In this document: piece after piece, positions 51,728 through 61,907 of the stretch
How positions within the stretch are numbered: position 1 is the stretch's first letter
How the letters are laid out: each line of letters starts with the position of its first letter
Notes under the pieces: generated by a model
The model's input: the letters and a program-made list of their open reading frames with translations, nothing else
What the model was told of the DNA's origin: nothing
The model's database searches: none
From: Buchnera aphidicola (Sitobion avenae)
Lineage (GTDB): Bacteria > Pseudomonadota > Gammaproteobacteria > Enterobacterales > Enterobacteriaceae
Assembly: GCF_005082585.1 (NCBI RefSeq)
Contig: NZ_CP034855.1
Location: forward strand, 248,001-312,000
Direction: 5' to 3'
Length of the DNA: 64,000 bases
Position numbers and translations under genes: made by a program

Positions 51728-52537
51728 TTATTCTAATTTAGTAGAAGATTTTAATAAATTAGTAAATTTTTTTATTTTTTCAATCATGATTTCTTCTTCA
51801 TTTAAATTTTTCTCAATAATATTAATGATCGCTGAACCGCATATTATACCAGATAAACCTAATGATATTGCTTTTTTGACTTGTTTAGAGTTTGAAATTC
51901 CAAAACCTTGTAACAAAGGAATAGAATTATATTTCTTTATGTTTTTTATAAATTGTCTAGATAGTGACAAAGTTTTTTTATCAATTCCAGTTACTCCAGA
52001 ACGAGATAATACATAAATAAATCCTTGTGCATATAAAGAAATATTATATAAAAAATTATCATCTGCATTTGGAGGACAAATAAAAATAGAATTAATTTGA
52101 TACTTATTTGCAGTTTTATAAAATATTTTAGATTCTTCAATTGGAACATCCGCTATAAGAACAGAATCTATACCAGAATTTAAACATTGAAAATAAAAAT
52201 TATTAATTCCTTGATTATATATAAGATTAGCATATATTAAAATACCAATAGGTAATCTTTTATTTTTACTACGTATTTTTTTTAATATTTTAAAATATTC
52301 TAAAAAAGTATTTTTATTAGATAATGCACGTAAATTAGATTTTTGAATAATCGGCCCATCAGCCAATGGATCTGAAAATGGAATTCCAATTTCTAAAGCA
52401 TCTGCTCCGTTTTGAATTAGAGTATCAATGATTTTTATTGATATTTCTAAAGAAGGATCACCTAAAACCACAAAGGGTATAAAACATCCTTCTTTTAATA
52501 AAGATAATTGTTTAAACATTACCTGATATCGACTCAT
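51728..52537 (-). CDS. trpA: tryptophan synthase alpha chain
   Basis: Cleaves indole-3-glycerol phosphate to indole, which is channelled to TrpB. The 269-residue TIM barrel (E. coli 268) has the catalytic Glu in [19 protein letters not shown] and the catalytic Asp in [10 protein letters not shown]. Its start overlaps the trpB stop by 1 bp, so the two chains are translated together. Confidence 0.97.
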   Translation of the reverse strand: MSRYQVMFKQLSLLKEGCFIPFVVLGDPSLEISIKIIDTLIQNGADALEIGIPFSDPLADGPIIQKSNLRALSNKNTFLEYFKILKKIRSKNKRLPIGILIYANLIYNQGINNFYFQCLNSGIDSVLIADVPIEESKIFYKTANKYQINSIFICPPNADDNFLYNISLYAQGFIYVLSRSGVTGIDKKTLSLSRQFIKNIKKYNSIPLLQGFGISNSKQVKKAISLGLSGIICGSAIINIIEKNLNEEEIMIEKIKKFTNLLKSSTKLE

Positions 52538-53727
52538 TATATGTTCTCTTTCTTTTTTAAGAAATTATGTACTGTAGAAATGTCTTTATCACCCCGACCA
52601 GAAAGATTAACAATTAAAATTTGTTTTTTTTGAGGATTCATTTTCATTAATTTTAATGCATATGCTAATGCATGCGAAGATTCTAAAGCAGGGATAATAC
52701 CTTCTTTTTTACATAGAATTTGGAATGCATCAATTGCTTCTTTATCAGTAATAGAAACATATTGAGCACGATGAATACTATTTAACCAAGCATGCTCAGG
52801 ACCAACAGATGGAAAATCTAATCCTGCTGAAACTGACCAAGATTCTTGAATTTGACCTTCTTTACTTTGCATTAAACTAGATTTCATGCCAAAAAAAATA
52901 CCAGTTCTTCCATGTTTTAATGGTGCACCATGCCTTCCTGTTTGGATCCCACAACCGGCTGGTTCTACTCCAATTAAATTCACATTATTATCGTCAATAA
53001 AATCTGAAAAAATGCCAATAGCATTAGATCCACCACCAACACATGCGATAATTGAATTAGGAAGTTTATTTTCTTTTTCTAAAATTTGTTTTCTTGCTTC
53101 TTTTCCAATAATTCTTTGAAATTCACGAACAATAATAGGATATGGATGTGGTCCAGCTGCAGTACCAATCATATAATGAGATGTTTGATAGCTATTAGAC
53201 CAATCACGCAAAGCCTCATTACACGCATCTTTCAATGTTCCAGAACCATTTTTTACTGATATTACTTCAGCGCCCATTAATTTCATTCGAAATACATTCG
53301 TATTTTGTCTTATAATATCTTTTTCACCCATGTAAATTCTACATTTCAAATTGAATAGCGCACAAGCAATTGCACTAGCAACACCATGTTGACCAGCACC
53401 TGTTTCAGCGATAATTGATGTTTTCTTCATTTTAACTGCCAACATAGCTTGTCCTAAAACTTGATTGGTTTTATGTGCTCCGCCGTGTAATAAATCTTCT
53501 CTTTTAAGATAAATTCGTGTTTTAGTACCTTTTGTTAAATTACTACATAAAGTTAATGGTGTAGGTCTGCCAGCATAATTTTTTAATAAATTATGAAATT
53601 TTTTTTGGAAAGCATTATCTTTTTGTGCAGTAACAAATGTTTCTTCCAATTTTAATAAAGCCGGCATCAATATTTGAGGAACGTACATACCTCCAAATTC
53701 ACCAAAATAAGGATTTAGTAAAGCCAT
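52537..53727 (-). CDS. trpB: tryptophan synthase beta chain
   Basis: PLP enzyme joining indole and serine to make tryptophan. The 396-residue protein (E. coli 397) carries the PLP Lys in [17 protein letters not shown] near residue 86, the catalytic Glu in [13 protein letters not shown] and the PLP phosphate site [10 protein letters not shown]. It lies 39 bp after trpC(F). Confidence 0.97.
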   Translation of the reverse strand: MALLNPYFGEFGGMYVPQILMPALLKLEETFVTAQKDNAFQKKFHNLLKNYAGRPTPLTLCSNLTKGTKTRIYLKREDLLHGGAHKTNQVLGQAMLAVKMKKTSIIAETGAGQHGVASAIACALFNLKCRIYMGEKDIIRQNTNVFRMKLMGAEVISVKNGSGTLKDACNEALRDWSNSYQTSHYMIGTAAGPHPYPIIVREFQRIIGKEARKQILEKENKLPNSIIACVGGGSNAIGIFSDFIDDNNVNLIGVEPAGCGIQTGRHGAPLKHGRTGIFFGMKSSLMQSKEGQIQESWSVSAGLDFPSVGPEHAWLNSIHRAQYVSITDKEAIDAFQILCKKEGIIPALESSHALAYALKLMKMNPQKKQILIVNLSGRGDKDISTVHNFLKKKENI

Positions 53728-53766
53728 GTAATATTTTCCTGTAGTCTATTAAACAAAAAAATTAAT

Positions 53767-55134
53767 TTAATAATATCTTAATATTTTAAAAACTGATCTT
53801 ATTTTTTTAGGATCTTTAATACCAGGAGAGATTTCTACACCAGAATTAAAATCTAACCCCGAACAATTTAATTGAGAAGCTGCGATACAATTTTCTACAT
53901 TAATCCCACCAGCTAAAATAACGTTATCTAAAATATGATCATGTAGAATAGACCAATTAAAAGTTCTATTACTTCCACCGCAAAAAGAATCAAATACATA
54001 CATGTTTATATTATCCCAATTACAATTAGGAAATTCTGATTGAATAGAAAAAGCTTTCCAAATTTTAATTTGATGAGGGAGTACTTTTCTTAATTTATTA
54101 ACATATTTTTTATTTTCGTAACCATGTAATTGAATTGCATATAAAGAAAGTTCTTCAGCAATTTTACTAATAAGATTTATGTCTTCATTTTGGAAAATAC
54201 CTATAAACCTTAATCTTTTATTTAAAATAATTTTTTTCGCAGTATTTTGTGTAATATAACGAAGGGAATTTTTTACAAAAATAAGACCGCCATAAATTGC
54301 TCCATATTTTTCAGCGCTTTTTATATCAGCACTGCGAGTTAATCCACAAATTTTATTATTACCGAATATTATAGAACGTACACCTATCTCTAAATCAATT
54401 TTAGACATTAGATGTGAACCAATTAAAAAACCATTAACAAATTTACTGAGTTCTTTGATTTCACGATATTTTTTTATGCCCGACTCGCTAATTATTATAA
54501 TGTCTTTTTTGATTAAAGGAGATAAAATACGAGTGCGATTTAAATCAATTGATAAATCATGTAAATTACGATTGTTAATACCAATAATATTAGCTTCTAG
54601 TTTAAGAGCCCGTTTTAATTCTACTTCATTATTTACTTCAGTTAATATACCCATATTTAATGTTTTTGCTATTGTAGATAATTCTCGATATTTGACATCA
54701 TCTAAAATAGATAACATTAATAAAATAGCATCTGCATGATAATATCTCGCTAAATACACCTGATATGAATCAATAAAAAAATCTTTGCATAAAATAGGCT
54801 GAGTAACACACTCTCGTACTATTTTTATAAATTTTAAATTTCCATGAAAATATTTTGAATCTGTAAGCACTGAAATAGAAGAAGCATATTTTTTATAAAC
54901 ATTAGAAATTTCAACTAAATCAAAATTATTTCTAATAATTCCTAAAGTAGGAGAAGCTTTTTTGCATTCCAATATAAAACATGGTTTTTTTTCTTTTAAA
55001 GAATTATAAAAACTACGGGTGTTTTTATTAATTTGATTTTTAAAAGTAATCAATGGTTGTTTTAATCTTCTAGATTCAATCCAATCATATTTATATTGTA
55101 CAATTTTTTTCAGTATTGTTTCTTTCATTTTCAT
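53767..55134 (-). CDS. trpC: bifunctional indole-glycerol-phosphate synthase/phosphoribosylanthranilate isomerase
   Basis: The fused TrpC-TrpF enzyme of enterobacteria, 455 residues (E. coli 453). The TrpC half (about 1-255) has CFILECKKASPTLGIIR, ILCKDFFID and VISESGI-type VIISESGIKKY. The TrpF half has KICGLTRSADIKSAEKYGA near residue 260, AIQLHGYE and GLDFNSGVEISPGIKDP. The start lies 44 bp inside the trpD gene. A second ATG two codons later is equally possible. Confidence 0.96.
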   Translation of the reverse strand: MKMKETILKKIVQYKYDWIESRRLKQPLITFKNQINKNTRSFYNSLKEKKPCFILECKKASPTLGIIRNNFDLVEISNVYKKYASSISVLTDSKYFHGNLKFIKIVRECVTQPILCKDFFIDSYQVYLARYYHADAILLMLSILDDVKYRELSTIAKTLNMGILTEVNNEVELKRALKLEANIIGINNRNLHDLSIDLNRTRILSPLIKKDIIIISESGIKKYREIKELSKFVNGFLIGSHLMSKIDLEIGVRSIIFGNNKICGLTRSADIKSAEKYGAIYGGLIFVKNSLRYITQNTAKKIILNKRLRFIGIFQNEDINLISKIAEELSLYAIQLHGYENKKYVNKLRKVLPHQIKIWKAFSIQSEFPNCNWDNINMYVFDSFCGGSNRTFNWSILHDHILDNVILAGGINVENCIAASQLNCSGLDFNSGVEISPGIKDPKKIRSVFKILRYY

Positions 55135-56137
55135 CTTCTTTTAGCATATTAGCAATATTTTTTATATGTTTATAAACATCTCCACTTCGAATTTTATTTA
55201 GTGCTAATTCAGTGTTGTCTTTTAAGTTCTCACATCCAAAAACTTTTAATAACATTGCTACATTTACTGCAATTAATTCTTCATGTAATCTATTACCTTT
55301 GCCTTTCATTGTTTGACTTATAATACGATAACTTTCTTCTAAAGAATTTATTTTTAATATTTTTTTAGAATGAATATTCAATCCAAAACTTTTTGGTTCT
55401 AGTTCATATGATATAATCTTTTGATTTGATAATTCAGAAACATATGTTGTTCCATATAAAGTAACCTCATCAGTATTATGACTGTGAAAAACTATACCCC
55501 GTTGACATTTTAGATTTTTCAAAATATTAATTGCAGGACTTATTAATTTTTTATTATAAACACCAATAACAGATAGAGGAGGTTTTGCTGGATTAAGAAA
55601 AGGACCTATTAAATTAAAAATCGTTTTGGTTTTTAAAACTTTGCGAACGTTGTTAGAATATTTAAAACCAGTATGATAATTAGGTGCAAATAAAAAACAA
55701 ACATTTAATTGATCTAAAGTTTGACGGGATTTTTCTGGAGATGCATTTAAATTTATATTGAATTTTTCCAAAAGATCAGAAGAACCTGATGTGCTAGAAA
55801 TTTTTTGATTGCAATGTTTAATAATTTTAAAACCACATGTTGCAGCAACAAAGGCACTTGCAGTTGAAATATTAATAGTATTTTGAGAATCTCCACCTGT
55901 CCCTACGATATCAGAGAAAATATAATTAGGTCTGGAAAAAAATTTCATTTTTTCTGAAAATGCATGTATTGCACCTGTAATTTCTTCTATTGTTTCACCT
56001 CTTATGCGCATTGCTGTTAAGATAGATGCTAATTGTATATCTGTTATTTCTCCAGAAGAAATTAATTTAAATAGTTGATAACTTTCTTTTTGACTTAAAG
56101 ATTTTGAATCATAAATTTTATTAAAAATATTTTGCAT
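55091..56137 (-). CDS. trpD: anthranilate phosphoribosyltransferase
   Basis: Joins anthranilate and PRPP. The 348-residue protein begins with the helical N-terminal domain (SYQLFKLISSGEITDIQLAS) and has the PRPP loop DIVGTGGDSQNT and the KHCNQKISSTSGSSDLLEKF segment. It is the free-standing form, without the TrpG glutaminase domain fused to TrpD in E. coli. The first gene of a trpDCBA cluster. trpE and trpG are not in the window. Overlaps trpC by 44 bp. Confidence 0.96.
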   Translation of the reverse strand: MQNIFNKIYDSKSLSQKESYQLFKLISSGEITDIQLASILTAMRIRGETIEEITGAIHAFSEKMKFFSRPNYIFSDIVGTGGDSQNTINISTASAFVAATCGFKIIKHCNQKISSTSGSSDLLEKFNINLNASPEKSRQTLDQLNVCFLFAPNYHTGFKYSNNVRKVLKTKTIFNLIGPFLNPAKPPLSVIGVYNKKLISPAINILKNLKCQRGIVFHSHNTDEVTLYGTTYVSELSNQKIISYELEPKSFGLNIHSKKILKINSLEESYRIISQTMKGKGNRLHEELIAVNVAMLLKVFGCENLKDNTELALNKIRSGDVYKHIKNIANMLKEDENERNNTEKNCTI

Positions 56138-56370
56138 TTATTACCTTGAGAAAATTTTTAAAATAAATATTTATTAACATAATAAAATGTTTTAATATTT
56201 ATATTTTTTTAAATTTCCACAATAATCTATTGATGTAAATAATTCAATTTAAATTTAAAAAATTTTTTTCTTAAAATTTATTTATAAAATTTATACTAAA
56301 AAAATAAAAATATAACTATCATTTCCAGATATGATCTATGTTATATTTTTATTTTTTGGAGTTTTTTTTC

Positions 56371-57264
56371 ATGAATAAGGTGTTAATTATAATATTATTT
56401 TCTTTAGTATCTCTTACTTGGGGGACAACTTGGATTGCAATGAAAATTGCAACAGAAACAATTCCTCCATTTTTTGCTACTGGAATACGTTTTTTAGTTG
56501 CAGCTCCTCTATTAATTATTATTGCTTTCTATACAAAAACACCTCTTTTATTTCCTTATGGACAAAGATGGTTTCAATTTGTTATCGCAATTTTTTATTT
56601 TGCTATACCATTTACATTAATGTTATACGGAGGTATGTACGTTAGTTCTTCTACTGCTTCTGTTATATTTTCAACTATGCCTGTAGTTGTATTAATAATA
56701 TCATTTTTATATTTGAAAAAAAAATTATTTTTAACTCAAAAAATAGGAATATTGATTTCTTTAATTACATTATCAACTATTTTATTAATAGAATTAGAAT
56801 CACAATGTTTTTTTCAGTGGAAGGGAATTTTAGCTTTACTTCTTGCCTTATTTAGTCATGCTTTTATCTATGCCGAATGCCAAAAAAAATGCTGTAATGT
56901 ATCTGTTATTACTTTTAATGCTTTGCCATCATTAATATCTGGAATATTGTTATCTACTGTATCTTGGTTTATAGAAAATCCACATATTAATACAATGTCT
57001 AATAGATCTATTTTAGCAATACTTTATCTCGGAGATTTTTCTGGAATTTTTGGCATTTTATCTTATTTTTATTTGCAACAAAAAGTAAGTGCATTTTATG
57101 CTTCTACTGTTTTCTTAATTTTTCCGGTTATTGCTGGATTTCTAGAAAATTATATTTATAAAAATACAATTATATTATGTAAAATGTGGTTTGTTTTCCC
57201 GTTAATGATAGGAATATTACTAACTTTAATTCCAATCAATTATCAAAAAAAACAAAAAAAGTAA
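56371..57264 (+). CDS. EamA/DMT-family transporter (YedA-like)
   Basis: Inner membrane drug/metabolite transporter with two EamA repeats and about ten transmembrane segments over 297 residues. The first repeat begins [20 protein letters not shown] with [15 protein letters not shown], typical of the RhaT/YedA group. The ATG at 56371 follows GGAG; an upstream ATG at 56338 is less likely. The substrate cannot be told from sequence. In a host-dependent symbiont with few transporters it is a candidate amino acid or metabolite exporter, which is inference. Confidence 0.85.
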   Translation: MNKVLIIILFSLVSLTWGTTWIAMKIATETIPPFFATGIRFLVAAPLLIIIAFYTKTPLLFPYGQRWFQFVIAIFYFAIPFTLMLYGGMYVSSSTASVIFSTMPVVVLIISFLYLKKKLFLTQKIGILISLITLSTILLIELESQCFFQWKGILALLLALFSHAFIYAECQKKCCNVSVITFNALPSLISGILLSTVSWFIENPHINTMSNRSILAILYLGDFSGIFGILSYFYLQQKVSAFYASTVFLIFPVIAGFLENYIYKNTIILCKMWFVFPLMIGILLTLIPINYQKKQKK

Positions 57265-57316
57265 CAAATTAAGGTTTTTTTCTATATTGTAATAAAATTA
57301 TTAAAGGTCTTAATAA

Positions 57317-58072
57317 ATGAGTGAAAAAATACAAAAAATATTATCTCATTATGGATATGGATCACGTCGAATAATTGAAGAAATGATTAAACTTGGAAAT
57401 ATATCTGTTAATGGTAAAAAAGCAGAAGTTGGTCAACGTCTAGACAATAAAAATCCTGGAGAAATTAAAATCAAGGGAGCAATAATACCTATACAAAAAA
57501 CACAATTCAAAACAAAAATAATAATTTATAATAAACCTGAAGGAGAAATTTGTACTAGAAATGATGATAAAAAACGTCCAACAGTATTTGATAAATTACC
57601 ATTTTTAAAAATTCATCGATGGATTAGTATTGGCAGATTAGATCTTAATACTAGAGGATTATTATTGTTTACAAACAATGGATATTTAGCTAACCAACTC
57701 ATGCATCCTAGGAACAAAGTAGAAAGAGAATATTATATTCGAGTTTTTGGAGATATTAATAAAAATACAATGAATATTTTAAAGAATGGAGTTAAAATTA
57801 AAGACGGTTATGTCTCATTTAAAAGCATACAACCTATGCATAATCAAGAATTAAGCAAAAAAAATAAATGGTTTAAAGGAGTTTTATGTGAAGGAAAATA
57901 TCGAGAAATTAGATCTATGTGGAAAACAGTTCAATGTCAAGTCAATCGATTAATTAGAATACGATATGGAAATATTATGTTGCCTAAAAATTTAAAATTA
58001 GGGCATTGGACTGAATTAAATTCTATATTAGTAGATAATTTATTAAATACAGTATATTTTGAAAAACACTAA
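57317..58072 (+). CDS. rluB: 23S rRNA pseudouridine 2605 synthase RluB
   Basis: Makes pseudouridine at position 2605 of 23S rRNA. The 251-residue protein has an S4 RNA-binding domain (SEKIQKILSHYGYGSRRIIE, about 1-60) and the RsuA-type catalytic motif ISIGRLDLNTRGLLLFTNNG with the catalytic Asp near residue 115. It lacks much of the basic C-terminal tail of E. coli RluB (about 290 residues). RluB is favoured over RluE/RluF by the S4 domain and by the trp-rluB-sohB-topA gene order. Confidence 0.9.
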   Translation: MSEKIQKILSHYGYGSRRIIEEMIKLGNISVNGKKAEVGQRLDNKNPGEIKIKGAIIPIQKTQFKTKIIIYNKPEGEICTRNDDKKRPTVFDKLPFLKIHRWISIGRLDLNTRGLLLFTNNGYLANQLMHPRNKVEREYYIRVFGDINKNTMNILKNGVKIKDGYVSFKSIQPMHNQELSKKNKWFKGVLCEGKYREIRSMWKTVQCQVNRLIRIRYGNIMLPKNLKLGHWTELNSILVDNLLNTVYFEKH

Positions 58073-58137
58073 AAATTTTATATCTGTTTATTTTAATAAA
58101 AAATATTTAATCTATCTTCTTTTAAAAGGTCTATTCT

Positions 58138-59166
58138 GTGAGTTTACTTATAAATTATGAATTATTCTTAGCAAAAATTATTACTTTCTTTATAATTAGT
58201 GTTTCTGCATTAATTTTATTTTATACTATAATAAAAAGAAATAAAAACATTCAAAAAAAAATAAAAATTACTTTGCTTCAAGAAAATTATAAAGTTATAA
58301 AAAATAAGATTTTATTATCTACCATGCAAAATTCTGAAAAAAAAATATGGTTGAAAAAAGAAAAAGAAAAAAACAAAAAAAAAATACTAGATGATAAAAA
58401 TAAATATTTAAAAAATACAAGAAAAAAATTATATGTATTAGATTTTAAGGGAGATGTTCATGCAAATGAAGTAATTGGATTACGAGAAGAGATATCTGCG
58501 ATACTGTCTGTAGCAAATAAAAATGACGAAGTTTTATTACGTTTAGAAAGCTCAGGGGGTGTTATTCATGGGTATGGATTAGCTGCTTCTCAATTAAATA
58601 GATTACGTCAAAAAGGAATACGTTTAATTGTATCAGTAGATAAAATTGCAGCAAGCGGAGGATATATGATGGCATGTGTTGCAGATTATATTGTTTCAGC
58701 ACCATTTGCAATAATAGGTTCTATCGGAGTAGTTGGTCAAATACCTAATTTTAATAAATTATTAAAAAAATATAACGTAGATATTGAACTTCATACTGCA
58801 GGAGATTACAAACGTACTTTAACAATGTTTGGAAACAACACTGAATCAACACGAAAAAAATTCTGTGAAGAATTGAATACAACACATAAACTTTTTAAGA
58901 ATTTTATCAAAGAAATGAGACCCTCTTTAGATATTGAAAGTGTTTCTAATGGAGAACATTGGTTTGGAACAATGGCTTTAGAAAAAAAATTAGTAGATCA
59001 AATCAGCACAAGTGATGATATTCTTATATCCAAAATGGAAGAATATACTTTATTAAGTATTCAGTATGTTTACAGTAAAAAAATATTAGAGCGTTTTATT
59101 TCTTCTATAGCACACAATGTTAGCAAAACTTTACTTAAAATATTTTTTTATAAAAATTATTTATAA
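58138..59166 (+). CDS. sohB: inner membrane peptidase SohB (GTG start)
   Basis: S49-family peptidase related to SppA, active at the periplasmic side. The 342-residue product (E. coli 349) starts at GTG 58138. It has an N-terminal transmembrane segment (about 9-30), a long Lys-rich coiled region (about 36-100), and a protease domain with the nucleophile Ser in KIAASGGYMMACVAD and the catalytic Lys in AGDYKRTLTMFG. In E. coli sohB also lies near topA. Confidence 0.94.
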   Translation: MSLLINYELFLAKIITFFIISVSALILFYTIIKRNKNIQKKIKITLLQENYKVIKNKILLSTMQNSEKKIWLKKEKEKNKKKILDDKNKYLKNTRKKLYVLDFKGDVHANEVIGLREEISAILSVANKNDEVLLRLESSGGVIHGYGLAASQLNRLRQKGIRLIVSVDKIAASGGYMMACVADYIVSAPFAIIGSIGVVGQIPNFNKLLKKYNVDIELHTAGDYKRTLTMFGNNTESTRKKFCEELNTTHKLFKNFIKEMRPSLDIESVSNGEHWFGTMALEKKLVDQISTSDDILISKMEEYTLLSIQYVYSKKILERFISSIAHNVSKTLLKIFFYKNYL

Positions 59167-59272
59167 TTATAAAGAAGGTAATGAATTTTTTTAAATGTAA
59201 TCAATATTATGTTAATTATTGTTTTTAGAATTACAATTAATATAATCATCATATGATTTGTTGGATAAAAAA

Positions 59273-61852
59273 ATGCGAAAGTCTCTTGTTATAGTTGAAT
59301 CTCCAGCTAAGGCAAAAACTATAAATCAATATTTAGGTTGCGAATACATAGTTAAATCTAGTATAGGACATGTGCGAGATTTAATAACAGGTAAATCACA
59401 AAATAAAGGAAAAGATAAAAAGTATTCTAATGAAGATTCTTTATTAAAATATAATGAAAAAGAACTTTTAATAAAACAAATTGGGATAGATCCTTATCAA
59501 AATTGGAAAGCTGAATATCATATTTTACCTGGAAAAGAAAAAATAATTTCTGAATTGAAAATTATTGCTGATAAAGTTGATCATATATATCTTGCGACAG
59601 ATTTAGATAGAGAAGGAGAAGCAATAGCTTGGCATTTGCAAGAAGTTATTGGAGGTGATTCTTCTAAATTTAGTCGGGTGGTATTTAATGAAATTACAAA
59701 ACGTTCAATAAAAAAAGCTTTTAAAAATGTCAGTCATATAAATATGAATCGAGTATATGCGCAACAAGCACGTCGTTTTATGGATCGCATTGTAGGTTTT
59801 ATGATTTCACCTTTGTTATGGAGAAAAATTTCTAGAGGTTTATCTGCAGGTCGAGTTCAATCTGTAGCAGTTCGTATAATAGCAGATCGTGAAAATATTA
59901 TAAAAAATTTTATTACAGAAGAATATTGGAAGTTAAACATATCTCTTTTATCTAAAGATAAAAAAAAGATTAGTATGCATGTAACGCATTATGACAACAA
60001 AAAATTTCGCCCAAAAAATAAAAAAGAAATTTTTTTTGCAATAGAAAAAATTAAAGAATCACTATATATTGTTGAAAAATATGAAGAAAAAATATTATAT
60101 AGAACAGCGCCCGCTCCATTCATAACTTCTACTTTGCAACAATCTGCTAGTCTCAATTTAGGTTTTAGCGTCAAAAAAACAATGTTTTTAGCTCAAAAAT
60201 TATATGAAGAAGGTCATATAACTTATATGAGAACTGATTCTAATTATTTAAGTCAACATGCAATTAAAAAAGTTAGAACATATATTAAAAATTATTACGG
60301 TAGTGAATATTTACCTAAAGAACCTAATTTTTATTCTAATCAAAAACATTCTCAAGAAGCTCATGAAGCCATTAGACCATCTGATGTTAAGATCCAAGAT
60401 ATACATTCAAATAATTTAAGTTCAAGTGCTAAAAAATTGTATAAATTAATTTGGAATCAATTAATAGCATCTCAAATGACACCAATAAAATATAAATCTA
60501 TTACTATAACAGTTTTAGCTGATGTTTTTAAATTACAAAAAAATGAACACGTAGTACTATTCAACGGTTGGAGCAAGGTATTAATAGAAGAAACAAATAT
60601 TATCTCTGAATTTCCTGAGTTAAATGTAGGAAGTAGATTATTTCTTGATCAAATAATACCCATACAAAAATTTACTAAACCTTTGCCGCGTTTTAGTGAA
60701 GCGTCTTTGGTTCGCGAGTTAGAAAAAAAAGGTATTGGAAGACCTTCTACTTATGCTGTAATCACGTCAAAAATACAAGAGCGAGGTTATGTTAAAATTA
60801 AAAAAAATAAGTTTTATGCAGAAAAAATGGGAGAGATTCTTACTGTTAGACTAAAAAAAAGTTTTAGCAATCTAATCGATTACAACTTTACTGCACGGAT
60901 GGAAAAAAAACTTGATAAAGTAGCTGAAGATAAAATAGCATGGAAAAATGTACTTGATTCTTTTTTTAAAAAATTTTCTGAGCAGTTAGAACAAGCTAAA
61001 AAAAGTCCAGAAGAAGGAGGTATGGAACTAAATAATATTGTTCCTATTTCAATTAGTTGTCCAGTTTGTTGTAAAAAAATGGGGATAAAAACTGCTATAA
61101 CTGGTGTTTTTCTCAGTTGTTTAGGATATAATAATACTGAAGTTAAAAAACGTTGCAAACAAACTATAAGTTTAATATTAATAGATAGTTTTGATGAAAA
61201 AGACAATAAAAAAAATATTTCCCTCAAAATAAATCGATGTGAAATATGTAATATGTCCATGGATAGTTATTTTATTAATACCAAATTAAAATTGCATATT
61301 TGTATTAATAGTCCTACTTGTATTGGCTATAAACTCGAAGAAGGGATATTTAAAAGTCCACTTTATTTCTCTGAAATAATTCAATGTGAAAAATGTCATA
61401 GTAATATGATGTTTAAAACAGGTCCATTTGGTAAATTTTTTATATGTATAAATAAAACATGCAAAAATACAAGAAAAGTTTTACCTAATGGTGAAATATC
61501 AGCTCCAAAATTAGAACCTATTCCCTTTCCAGAATTAACATGTAAAGAATCTAATGCATGGTTTGTTTTACGAGAAGGGGTTTCTGGTATTTTTTTTGCT
61601 GCAAACACTTTTCCCAAATCACGTGAAACTAGGTCTCCATTTATAGAAGAATTAGCTCGATTTGAACATTTATTACCAGAAAAAATACACTATTTATCTA
61701 CAGGACCTAAAATTGATAACAATGGCAATAAAACTATTGTATGCTTTAACAAAAAGACTAAAAAACATTATATTGCTTCTAAAAAAGAAGGAAAATTTAC
61801 AGGTTGGTCAGCTGTATTTATTAATAAGAAATGGTGTATAGTAAATAAATAA
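59273..61852 (+). CDS. topA: DNA topoisomerase I
   Basis: Relaxes negative supercoils. The ATG at 59273 (MRKSLVIVESPAKAKTINQY) matches the family start and gives 859 residues (E. coli 865); a TTG at 59258 would add five residues. The Toprim acids are in ATDLDREGEAIAWHL, and the active-site Tyr is in YMRTDSNYLS near residue 317. Three C-terminal zinc-ribbon regions follow, with CPVCCKKMG, CEICNMSMD and CEKCHSNMM. With hns decayed, supercoiling control rests more on topA and gyrase. Confidence 0.96.
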   Translation: MRKSLVIVESPAKAKTINQYLGCEYIVKSSIGHVRDLITGKSQNKGKDKKYSNEDSLLKYNEKELLIKQIGIDPYQNWKAEYHILPGKEKIISELKIIADKVDHIYLATDLDREGEAIAWHLQEVIGGDSSKFSRVVFNEITKRSIKKAFKNVSHINMNRVYAQQARRFMDRIVGFMISPLLWRKISRGLSAGRVQSVAVRIIADRENIIKNFITEEYWKLNISLLSKDKKKISMHVTHYDNKKFRPKNKKEIFFAIEKIKESLYIVEKYEEKILYRTAPAPFITSTLQQSASLNLGFSVKKTMFLAQKLYEEGHITYMRTDSNYLSQHAIKKVRTYIKNYYGSEYLPKEPNFYSNQKHSQEAHEAIRPSDVKIQDIHSNNLSSSAKKLYKLIWNQLIASQMTPIKYKSITITVLADVFKLQKNEHVVLFNGWSKVLIEETNIISEFPELNVGSRLFLDQIIPIQKFTKPLPRFSEASLVRELEKKGIGRPSTYAVITSKIQERGYVKIKKNKFYAEKMGEILTVRLKKSFSNLIDYNFTARMEKKLDKVAEDKIAWKNVLDSFFKKFSEQLEQAKKSPEEGGMELNNIVPISISCPVCCKKMGIKTAITGVFLSCLGYNNTEVKKRCKQTISLILIDSFDEKDNKKNISLKINRCEICNMSMDSYFINTKLKLHICINSPTCIGYKLEEGIFKSPLYFSEIIQCEKCHSNMMFKTGPFGKFFICINKTCKNTRKVLPNGEISAPKLEPIPFPELTCKESNAWFVLREGVSGIFFAANTFPKSRETRSPFIEELARFEHLLPEKIHYLSTGPKIDNNGNKTIVCFNKKTKKHYIASKKEGKFTGWSAVFINKKWCIVNK

Positions 61853-61855
61853 GAT

Positions 61856-61872
61856 ATGCGATAATATCGCAT
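61856..61872. terminator. palindromic hairpin between topA and suhB
   Basis: ATGCGATAATATCGCAT is a perfect inverted repeat 3 bp after the topA stop and 35 bp from the convergent suhB stop. It may act as a shared terminator, but no long T run follows on either side. Confidence 0.4.
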
Positions 61873-61907
61873 GTGAAAAAATTAAAAAAATATAATTTAT
61901 TGTTTAA

